Below, piece by piece: positions 49,517 to 61,500 of a stretch of DNA of 64,000 nt. The translations under genes were made by a program, and so were the position numbers. Source of the DNA: Datura wrightii (lineage: Eukaryota; Streptophyta; Magnoliopsida; Solanales; Solanaceae). The stretch lies in the NCBI GenBank assembly GCA_035772735.1, contig JASDFA010000003.1, positions 55,114,501 to 55,178,500 of the forward strand, given 5' to 3'. The notes under the pieces are model-generated. The model ran no database searches. It was not told the origin of the DNA and worked only from the letters and a program-made list of their open reading frames with translations. Position 1 is the first letter of the stretch. Each line of letters starts with the position of its first letter.

Positions 49517-52500
49517 TAGTGAGAGAGAGAGAGAGAGAGAGCACTTATCTCTAACCACCTATTTGGATATATTGATAGCATATATGTAAAGTATTGATAA
49601 GAGGTGTGTGCTTGAAATTAATCTTTGCATTCTACCTCTCCTTAGCATTAATTGAGGAATCAAAATATTAAACAACTAAATATGCTGATTCTTGTAGTCC
49701 ATTAAACGATACCAACAAGAACATGTCACTCCTTACAAAATTCCATAACGTCGTGGTTCAATTGTGCTTCAATGGAATATGAAGGATTTTGGAAGTTGGG
49801 GTGTTAAAGTATCGCATCGTCATCTTCCCGAGAACACAATATAAATTTTTTATTTCTTTGGTTACTTAAATTGTCATCTATATACTTCCCCACATCTTAC
49901 ATATAATTTAAGGCATATTTGAGGTCCGGGTCTACTTACCGCATTTGAAGACTTAAATTTTGGCCTGAAAGTACTGCGTGTAACATTATCTACCACCCCT
50001 TGGGAACATTAATCCTTGAATGAGATTCATGGCTAAAAAGAAACTAACTCGTGGATTTTCTGAAAATTTCGGTAGAGTTTCCTTTGTAAATACGTCCATC
50101 TCCAGAAATTCATAACCTGTTAGCTGGCCAGAACCATATACATAAGCCTCACAGGGTATCACAACTCATAACAAGTAACAAATCGAAGTAGAATGGTCAT
50201 AAAGCATTATCATGGCTCCTCCTGGCCTTACGTAACATATAAGGACATCTCCTTTGCGTAACTTACCTTCATTGTTGTTCAGCATCACCATAAGCGCGAA
50301 ACATTAAATGAATGGAACAAGCACGAATTACATAGAACATGAATAGAGCTTGGAATTTTGAACATATATATAATTTTTTTTCTAACCACCTGTCTGATAC
50401 TATCTATATTGATACCATATATGTAAAGTGTTAGAAACAAGAGGTGTGTGCTTGAAATTAATCTTTGCAATCAATTTTTCCTCAGCATCAATTGAGGAAG
50501 TAAAATATTTAACAACTAAATGCACTGATTCTTGTAGTCCATTAAATGATACCAACGAGAACATGTCACTCCTGTTACAAAATTCCTCATCGTCGTAGTT
50601 CAATTGTGCTTCGATGAAATTTGAAGGATTTTTCAAAGTTGGGTGTTGAAGTATCGCGCTGGCGTCTTTCTGAGAGTATAATATAAATTTTCTACTGGGA
50701 AGCAAAATTGTCTTTCTCTTGTTACATAGCCGTGGAGACGGCAGACTCGCCAGTCAGGCACAACATGAGGCTAACTACATATGATCGGGAGGTTACAGTT
50801 CCTGTTTCAATTTCTGGGATCATCTATATACTTCTCCACATCATCTATATACTTCTCCACATCTTATATTTAAATTAAGGCATATTCGAGGTCCGGGTCT
50901 ACTTACCCATATTTGAGGACTAAATCCTTGGCCCAAAAGTACTATCCCCATCAACTAGGCTGATCGTGCAACTTGTGAAGGGCTTTCCAAGTTGTTATAT
51001 ATTGTTTCTTGTCTTCCTCCCTTCTAACTCCACAAGTGGACTTCAAATATGTTGAACAGATTGTGGAGTCCTCTAAAGCCTTCAACTCATCGAACAACGT
51101 TCTTTTCTATCTTTATTTCAAGGGGTTGGAGCTTCTCTTAAAGTTCTCTTGTTTGCCTTGGAGCTTCTCTTAAAGTTTTCTTGTTTGTCACCTTGTCATT
51201 AGTCTTCTAGGAGCTTCAAAGGCTGGTCCTTTGTTTCAACTGTTGATTGGCTTCCTTGGATGCTACCACTCGAAGTGCTCTCTTGATAGTAGACAACATG
51301 AAAGGAGAACATCATGTAAATGATAGATGTTAATGGAGGTTTGGTATTATATAGTCATCCATCATCCTTATTGTTTTGCACTATATGGTGGCCCAATTGT
51401 GGAAGAAGCTGAAGTGGATACTTCTTGCGCTCTACCAGCTGCTGTCCGGTCTCCTTGATCCATCCATCTCATAGAACGAAGCACTTTTTATGAGCTTCAA
51501 GTCTTCAGGAAATATGGAAGAGGTGTACATGTCTTAAAACTCGAAGGTGGATTATGTGGTTTGTGGATCTTGTTGGGCTTCCTTTGGTTTCCCTCAACTA
51601 ATAGTGCATTGGAAGTTAGCTATATTGAGTAAAGTATATAGGCATGCACATTACCATACAAACATGAGATTTCAATTAAGTTGTATATACAGTAACTACC
51701 TGAACATCAAGTTGATAGCTTAGTTACACATGCTACCAACATACTTTTTCATGCAAAGAATAATGTTGCAGGTCTTCTATCAGACAAAGGAGGAATCCTA
51801 GTGAAACCGCAGACCTCACTAGCATCCAGGAGCTTGTTAATGAGATTGATAATGATTGTCACCCTGGTATGTGCTGATGGGCTACCAAAATTTTAGTTGA
51901 TAGGAAAACAAATTAGCCTTTTACTCCTACTAATCATGAGTTATTAATCTTTATAGGTCTATTGGATGTTGTTACACATTGCACATATGCTGGGATGGCT
52001 GATGAGACTTTTGCTTTGCTTCAACACAACACACACCTTTATCTTGTTAACGTGATTAACTTGAGGTAATTTATCACTTTAGCTTTCTGATGGGATATCA
52101 GTATTCTAAGAAATATTTAAAAGTTTTTGGTTGCATCTCTATCAAGGTTCATTGATTAGATTATGAGAATATGGATGTAATGAGGACTTTGTATGCGGCT
52201 AGTATAGAAGCTCAACAATTTGCATAATCTTGGTGCCATTAAGTCACTACAAAATACTGAAGAAACATAGCTGCACAATAAATAGACTTAGCTAACCAAA
52301 GGCTCTTCCTTTTTCTATACATCCTTGTGGGTATAAGCTAGCTTGGAAGAAATGTTTTGTGTGATGCGCTTTGATTGGGCATGAAGTTTAAAAAAGAAAG
52401 AAAAACTTTTGAAACTAGTAATCAAACCATCCATACATATTTTATTTAGTTATAAATCATCTCATTAAGGGTAAAATGAAAAGTTTAAAGTTAAATTGTT

Positions 52501-55500
52501 TCTAAATATTGAAAGGTATCATCCTTTTTGGAATAGATAAAAAAGGCAAAGTGCATCGTATACATTGGGACAGAGGGTGTACATTTTAACGAAATTGTTG
52601 CTGAGGAGAGCAGGAAAAATCCTATTATTCTTGTTAGGAATAAAAGCATAGAAAAATATTATTGAATTGTGTAAACTACATTATTACACCAAGTTCTATT
52701 TATAGACTGTACATTGCCATCCCTTTTCATGTAGGATACTATATACAATCCTATTCTAACACTCCCCCTCAAGCTGATGCATATATGCACTGAGTTTCTT
52801 ACAAATTTAACTAATTCGAGGACTAGTGGGAGACTTGGTGAAAATATGTCCAGGCTGATCACTTGACTTCACAAATTTTGTAACAATCTCTCGAGAGTAT
52901 CTTTTCATTTATAAAGTGACAGTCAATCTCAATTTGCTTAGTCCTCTCATGAAATACTAGATTTGATGCAATACGAAGGGCCACTTGATTATCACACACA
53001 AGTTTCATCTAATTGATTTCTCCAAATTTTAATTCATTGTGCAATTATTTGATCCAAACTAGCTCTAAAGTTGCTATGGCCATTGCTTGATATTTGCTTC
53101 TATACTAGATCAAGCAACCGTATCTTGTTTCTTACTCTTATAGAACACCAAATTGTCTCCTACTGAAACACAATATCCAGATGTAGATCATCTATTTGAA
53201 GGTGATCCTACCCAATCAATGTCTATATATCCGGTGATATGCTCATGGTCTCGATCCTCGAAGAGTGGTTCTTTGCCTGAAGCTGACTTTATATATCGCA
53301 GAATGCAGACAACTGCATCCTATTGACCATCACAGGGAGAATTCATAAACTAATTTACAACGCTCTTAGGAAATATATCAGGTCTAGTCATTGTGAGATA
53401 ATTCAACTTACCAACCAGTCGCTTATACATGATCACTCAGTGGCTTCCCTTATCCTAACAGGAGTTTAGCATTCAGATTCATTGGAGTGTCAATGAGTTT
53501 ATACCCCATCTTTCCTGTCTCCGCAAGAATGTCTAAGGTATATTTGCGTTGTGAAATAACAAACCTGATCTGGACTGAGCTACCTCAATACCTAGAAAAT
53601 TCTTCAGTCTCCCGCGGTCTTTAGTTCGAAAAAGTTGAAGAGATGTGACTTGTGACTTTCAGGTGACTTTCCAGTGACCTTTAGATCTGGCTTGTGCCAA
53701 CTCCCTCTCCGTCAGTAGTTTGCGAGAATTAACATCACCTCAGTGTCCAGCAGGTGCCAGCGACCAAACACCACAGAAAATCTCCAGTTGAAATCCACCG
53801 AAGCGCCCGTTAGAGATTTGATGTCGGTGACACGTCAGACACATGCGCTAGCGCGTGAGGTAGCCTCCGACCACTTTTTCAGCTTTTTTATGTCGACCTC
53901 TCCTAGAGGTTCCAACCAGATCCCTACATTTTTCTCTAGATTTTGATCGCCGGAGTTAGGGTTTTGGTGACTTCAACATTGTTTTCGGCAATTCCAACTG
54001 TTTTCAGCCATTTCTTCGAGAAATATTTTTGCTATTAGTGTCTCGCAAAGATTCTGAGCTGATCTATACCATTTTCCTCAAGATTTGGTCAATTGTTATT
54101 TTTCTGCTGAGATCAGAATTTTCCGGCAACTAGATCTCTGTTTCTTGTGCAAACTTCAGTATGATTTCATATTTGAGGCTACTTTCGAGTCAAATTTCAC
54201 AAGATGCCTTTTGAATTTGATATTTTTAGCTCTAAAAGCGCGGGAATCTGAAACTTGAAGCCCTGTGATTACGTCTGAATCGTAAATCGGAAGTTCAAAC
54301 TATTTAACTTTGGGGTTCATCAGTTGAGTTGTGGTACAAGGGTCAATATGTTCACGATCACTTAATGACAAAGGGCTAGTGTGCTAAATGAAAAGGCAAA
54401 AGCTATTAAGGTAGATGCAAAGGCCAAAGCACAATGGGAGAAGTTGACACTCAATTATGTAGTCTCCTTTAGCGGTCTATTGATTTCAAGTTGATGCCCT
54501 TGTTTCACGCATGTCATTCAGTTTGGAAAAAGGCTCGCACTTTATATACTAAAGACATATCTCATTTGTATGATGTGATATCTCCAACGACAATCTTAAA
54601 GAAACAAGAACCAGTTATTCAACTTACTTCGGACAGGTACAAGCAGTCATGGAGGAATTTGAGAGTTTGGTGCTAGTCACTATAAACATTAAAAAACAAC
54701 AGGAGCAAAGATGTTGTTTCTAGTTCTTACACTTGCTAGACTTCCTATTGATCTTGATTCAGTGATCAAATTTTAGCTAGTCCTACGGTTCCTGCAATTG
54801 ATGAACTATTCTTTCGTTTAGCTCGCCTGGCTGCACCTCTCAGTCACACAATGGTTTCATCATCCATGGTTGACACCTTTGTTCTCGCATCTCAAACCAT
54901 ATGAATTGAATATCTTAATCTGTGGAGAATCATCAAGGAGGATGTTGTTTTGAAAGATCTCGACCCAATTATAGTTGACATATGTTGTTCTCTCCATGGT
55001 GACCTTGAGGAGGAAGTTTATATGGAGCAACCATCTAGTTTTGTTGTTCAGGGGAGCCTAGCTTGGGGTGTACTATCAATATCGTCGGTTACTTTATGGT
55101 CTGAAATAGTCTCCTCGAGCATGGTTTGGGAAGTTCAACACAGTAATTTAGGAGTTTGGCATGATTCTTAGTGATGATGATCACTCTGTGTTGTATTGGC
55201 ATTCTGCTCCAATTTGTGTATTTATTTGGTGGTCTACGTAGACGATATCATGATCATTGACAATGATCAGGATGGTATCACTAATTTCAAGCAACATCTC
55301 TTTGAGCATTTCTAGACCAAAGACCTTTGCAGACTGAAGTATTTTCTAGATATTGAGATTTGAGGTCGCTCAGTCTAGATCAGGTATTGTTATTTTGCAA
55401 AACAAGTATGCCTTTGACATTCTTGATGATACAACATTGATGGGATATGAACTCATTGACACTCTTATGGATCCGAATGCGAAACTCCTATAGGGATAGG

Positions 55501-58500
55501 GGAAGCCACTCAGTGATCATGTATAGACGACTAGTTGGTAAATTGAATTATCTCACAATGACTAGACCTGACATTTTTTCCCTCCCTGTGAAAGTGATTG
55601 GTGTCACACCCCACCTTGGGGGGTATGACGGGCACCTGGTGCCTGCTAGACTCTGGCTCTATTTCAAGAAACGAACCGGCTATATAGCGGCTGTAAATAC
55701 AGCCCCCGGCCGATTAGGCCTATAGCCACCTGCAATGCACAACAGCTAACCAGAACGATGACACTATAATCTAAAGCAACTGCTATTCACATTTGTGACC
55801 GACAAGGTCACTAACTATAACCAGAAGAAGGCCCCACGCGGCCAACATCAACAACTAAAGACATATATACATGCACGACCTCACACGACCGGCTCCACCA
55901 CCACAGGAAACATCAGACTGCAAGCCTCTAGGAAGTAATAATAGAATGGTCGGGACAGGGCCCCGACCTACCCAAACTGTAATAAAAAAGGAAATAGGAA
56001 CAACCTTCGACTGTCTAGCTCCGGAGGATAGGAGCTGATAACTCTGCTGACTGGATCACGAGGGATCGACTCCTCGTCTATGTGTACCTGCAGGCAAGCA
56101 ATGCAGCGCCCCCACGGGCGTCAGTACCACAGGTACTGAGCATGTAAAACAAACTGAAATATACAACTGAAATGGGTAACAACAATAACATGACATATAA
56201 GCAGGAAGTAGCTGAGTCTATCTGGCTGAGGATAACTGGGGAGAGTTTACCTATTCTGTAACTAAACTGGGCGTACCTGACGACGTGTCGTCCTATTGTC
56301 TATCAGTATCTAGTAGCACATATAGATATACATATAAATACACACAATACCTGACCGATCCCCATAAGCCGGAAGGTGCCAACCAACAGAACAATCTATT
56401 TACCCCTACCCGGGTCTAAACCAACCAAAAATAAGTCAGTCCACTCTTCTGATAACTGTGAGCTCCTCCTACCGGCCCCCTTGGGTACGTAGCTCAGGCC
56501 TTGGCCTCTGATAATGAACTGTGTCTGAGTCCGAAGACTCCTGCCTTTGGGCGCAAGCGCTCAACGGGGTAATCTGCTGCTGGATCTGTAATTGAAATTG
56601 CCCCTGGGTGCAAGCACGCAACCGGGTAATTTTATAAAAATCTGTATCTGAAGCTGCCCCCGGCCACAAGCGCGCACAGAGTAGTCTGCCCTTGTAAATA
56701 GGGTAATCTGGCTCTGCGCAGAGTAAACTGAACTGCCCCTGCAAGCAGGGTAATCTGGACCGTATTATTATGGTGGTTGGCCATCATCGTCCTCTAGGCG
56801 GACGGCATCGCCCAGCTGGTGGCGGTATCTAAATCTGGTATCGACACAGCTATAACCCAGGGGCGGCGGGGATGCTAAAGGGTACCCACATGCCATAACA
56901 AGTCTCAACATGCAAAACACATACACAGCAAGCATGCTCAAATGAAAAATACTAATCATACTCTCTTCTTTTATTTCAAGGCCAGTCTGTATTAAACAAC
57001 TGATGCTATATTCTGCTTTACACTGCTTCTGATTGCTGGGCTAACTGCTACCTGACCTTTATCTGTTTATCTGATTATTGTTATCCGTGATCTGAAGCTA
57101 TATCAGTTTCTAAAACCATATCTATTTCTGGAGCTACATATGTATTTGGAGCTATTTCTATATCTGATTACTGATCTGATTATATCTGGATATAACTCAA
57201 TAACATAGAACATGCCATCTATAACTGGATATAGCTCAATAATATAAGATGTGCCATCTATTACCGGATACAGCTCAACAAATGTAATACGTACTATCTG
57301 TAATCTTGCTAATTCATTATACTGCTTCTACAACTTCCATTCTGGGTATTAAGTAAGAACATGCTGAGCTACTAGCGGATACCACATTACTATCTGAAAT
57401 CATCTGACTATCCGTTATTCTGATTATTGCATGATACGTAATGATATACTAGCATGCTTGCTGGAAATTGTACTGAAATCGTTCCTGTACGCTGGGTATC
57501 TGTTAATAGCCTTTACTCTATTTATTTTCTAGACTATACTTCCTGGCTTGCCGAAAGAATAACTTTACATACCTGGTTTCTGAGTACCCGACTGACCGAT
57601 GTGATTTCCGTCGGTACTTCTGCTGTTTCTCCCAACTACATTCATATACATGTCAATTAGAACTAAATACATTAATATTCGGGAGAAATTATCACTTTTG
57701 ATATATATTTATCCCAAACTTCGACCTTTCGGAAAACGGTCGAAAACTCGTTATTTCTCGATAGTCCAGAAGGGATAAATGCTCACTGCAAAGCTAGGAA
57801 CACATTGGTACTAATTTAAAGCAATTCTATTTACTTTACCTCGGTAGCACGACGTTTTGCCGGCCAAATTTCACGAAACCAACTCCGTAGGATTGCTCTC
57901 TGCAGCTTTATACCTCGGTATCTAAGCCGGAACAGAGTTTAGACCGCGTTTCGCAGCGTAATTGGAAGTAAATATGTATAAATGTCGTGGGTTTCCTTCT
58001 TATTACCTATATTCCCCTATTTTTTTTCTGGAAATCTATTGATATATAAGAAAAACCGACTTTTTTCCCTTTTTTTTTTTGCTTGCCTTCTAAATCCCTT
58101 AACCAACATGCCATTAGGCTATTTATTCATTTAAAATTTACGGGGTGTAACAATTGGGATGCAGTTGCCAGCATTTTGCGATATATAAAGTCAGCTCCAG
58201 GTAAAAAATTACTCTTCGAGGATCGAGTCCATGAGTAGATCGTTGGATATACATGCCCTAATTGAGCAGGATCACCTTGTAATTGACATTCTATATCCGG
58301 ATATTGTGTTTTAGTAGAAGATAATTTGGTGTCTTGGAAGAGTAAGAAACAAAACGTGGTTGCTCGATCTAGTGCAAAAGCAGAATATTGAGTAATGGTT
58401 GTAGCAATTTGTGAGCTAGTTTGGATTAAACAGTTGCTCAGAGAATAAAATTTGGAGAAATCAGTCAGATAGAACTTGTGTTTGATAACCAAGCCGCTCT

Positions 58501-61500
58501 TCATATCGCATCAAATTCAGTATTTCATGAGAGGACTAAGCACATTTGTCACGACCCGAACATAGGCCCGGATCGAGACACGGGACAAAGAACCAAAATG
58601 GCCCCAAGTCGACCCATGGCACGAACATGACAACTAAAACTCAACATAATAAATGCGGAAAAGTCTAACATTTTAAATAGCGGAAGTCTGAAAATCCCAT
58701 AACATCTGAACAACGGAAGACATAATACTGATCTGAAGCTGAATACATGCTATGTCTGATAAGCCTCTATAACCTGACGAGTTGATGGGACAAGACCCCA
58801 ACTAGCTCACTAACAAGCTGAAACTGAAAGTACTGATAATAAGCTGATTAGAAGGTCCTCGAAGGATGAGGACTCACCAATAGGTTGAGAAATGCTAACT
58901 CTGAGAATCTGGCTAGCGGCGGAACTGAACCTGAATATTCGAGCCTGTATCATGAAACGATACAGCATAGAGTATGCGGTCAGTACTTGGAATGTACTGA
59001 GTATGCAAGGTAGTAAAACCGCTAAGTAAAACTGAAATCATGCATATCATATAATATATTCAAGATAAGATTCTGAGAGTAAGACTTGCATGCTATTATC
59101 TGAAAACTTGATTTAAACATAACTGAGTATCATGACTGATTCGAATGACCCAAAGCTGAAACTGATAATCATAAGTAAAACTGAACATTGGGTCAAATCT
59201 GCTGAAAACATAATATCATAATTGATGAACATGCATAACTGAAAATCATGAGGAACAATGGGAGACTCGTCGTATAATTGACATTACCACGATAGAGCTT
59301 ACGTGGTCCCCACTATTACACTCAATTGGGCAGAGCCGTCCAAAGCTTTGTCAGGACTTAGGGCGCTACCATGATATTGATATCAAGCTGAAGGCTCCTC
59401 GGGGGCAGGGGAAGCTCACAAAGGAGGTCCCAAATAATCTGAACATACCTACGTTAGCACGTAGTTCTGAGGCACAGGGTTGACTGAACCCTTAGCCTAC
59501 TCGCTGCTAGAACACTACTCCAAAAAACATGCATATGCTCTCCATTGTTTTTCAATAAAGCTGAACCATCATCTTGCGACGAAGTTGAATCATAACATAA
59601 TATACACAATCTGAAACATAACATGAGGAGCCTTGGCTCAAACCATACCACAAGCTGAACAGTGGGAGTCTAGACTCCAAAACCATGTGGTAAGCTAATA
59701 ACATGAATTTGAAGTAAATCGCGAAACATACTTGATCATATGGGCTTGCCCAAACTTATACATGCCTTGAAATAGATTTGATAGTCAAAATCATGAATAT
59801 AAACATGGGTAATTCGAAATCATACTTTCATCATACTTGAAAACATAGATCAAAATCTCAACCTTTCATGAACTTTCATAATTGGGCATCATAATTGGGA
59901 GACTTTGAAATCATGAATTTGTAATAAAATCATCATAAAACATGCCCATGAATTTTAAAACAACATTAAAAACATGAATATTATCCATGATAGATACTTA
60001 GAGAATTTCACAAATTAGGTTAGAACCCCATAAACTCATCAACTTAGAATCACATGAATTTAGGAGAGGATTTGGGCATGGGAGTGAAGGAATACCCCCA
60101 TTCATAACCCCACATACTTGGGTACTTTGAATTTCACAACCTCTCTTGAGAATCCAAGGGAATTGAGGAAGAACCTAAAGAATCCTCTAGTTTGATCTTC
60201 AATGGCCTCCTTAATCTTGCATGCATGGAATGGAAAAGTTTAGAATAATATCCTTGAAACCCTTCTAACTGAGCTTAAAACGACGTAGTTTAGGACTTAG
60301 GAGCTAAGGAATTACGGAAAAACCCTTAGTAAATTCACAGGAAAATCATACTGCTAGTCCCAACGAGAGACTGAACAAGTCGTTACCCATGACGATGACT
60401 CGTTACTTGCTCCCGTTACCAACATTGGAAAACTTACACTGCTATTCACCATGAGGGACATGACTCGTGGTGACCCAGTCGTTGGGAACATTGCCAAAAA
60501 TTCAACATCCATGCCTGCTCCTGACCACGACCAACTCCATGACTCGTTACCCTAACCACGAGTCATTACTTCTCTTGTGGTCACCCCTTGACCACAAATC
60601 TTAAGCCTACTCTTCCTCCACTTCACGAATCACTTAACAACTCGTGAAGTCTCCTCATGAGTCACTGGACGACTCGTCTTGTGACCTGGTGTATAATTTC
60701 CTATTTTCTCCGTTTGAACCCTTGGGTCTGATCTTAGGGCTTTTGGGGTATTACAACATTGAGATTGACAGTCAATTTGTCGCAGAAAAGATACTCTCCG
60801 GAGATATTGTTATGAAATTTATGAATTCAAGTGATCTGCTTGTAGATATTTTCACCAAGTCCCTCACTAGTCCTCGTATGCACAGCTTGAAGGGGAGTAT
60901 TAGAATAGGAATAAGAATAGGATTTGTATATAGTATCCTGCGTGAAAAAAGATTGTAACATAGTGTCTATAAATAGGCCTCATTGTAACAATGTAGATAC
61001 ACAATTCAATAATATTTTTCTCCTATAATTTTCACTCAAAACTTGTAGTGACTGGCATCAACCTCTCAAATTCCTCCATGACTGCTTGTACCTTTCCCAA
61101 TTAAATGGACATCCAATTCCTGCTTCTTTAAGTTTGTCATCCGAGATATCACATCATAAAAATGAGATATGTCATTAATGTATAAAGCGCAAGCCTTTTC
61201 CCAAGTTGAATAACATGTTTGGAATGGATAAAACAAGCGCATTAAAGGAGGATCAGTAGATCGTCATAGGAGACTACATAATTGAGTGTCAACCTTCTCC
61301 TACTTTGGTTTTTTTCATCTACTTGACTAGCCTTTTTCGTTAAGTGATCATGAATACCTTGACCCTTGCACCATAACTCAACCAAGGAAGCCCAAGCTAA
61401 GTAGTTTGAACTCCATTAACAGTCCCGAAGAAACCATAAGACTTGAACATCCAATTCCTGTGTTTTTGAAGCCAAAAATATCACACCCAAAAGACATGGT

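Larger units (their letters stand above)
45279..51771. other. MLH1 intron 9 (6.5 kb)
   Basis: Holds a gypsy chromodomain scrap (47121-47640), a minus-strand LINE (48060-49250), simple repeats and a diverged duplicated block (about 49550-49985 and 50380-50945). I see nothing identifiable in 45480-47100, 47650-47990 and 50950-51771. Confidence 0.85.
53641..61038 (+). mobile_element. + strand copia copy nested in the minus-strand copia
   Basis: Order: untranslated leader (53641-54330), gag (54340-54900; PLFHACHSVWKKARTLYTKD, QAVMEEFESLVL), a jump directly to RT (54905-55600; SLHGDLEEEVYMEQPSSF, VVYVDDIMIIDNDQDGITNF, YRRLVGKLNYLTMTRPD). Then a solo LTR, RNase H (58158-58541), a second solo LTR, and the RNase H end (60761-60890; KILSGDIVMKFMNSSDLLVD, IFTKSL). 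A polypurine tract and 3' LTR (about 60898-61038) finish it. The 5' LTR, protease and integrase are missing. The RT box YVDD is intact but the frame is broken. Confidence 0.82.

Noticed and set aside
52380..52580. Possible MITE right end (TTGGGACAGAGGGTGTACA)
   Set aside because: Only one terminus is visible; no left partner was found, so it is not called.
58127..58504. 125-codon minus-strand open frame
   Set aside because: It is the antisense shadow of copia RNase H on the + strand; the + strand has the family motifs.
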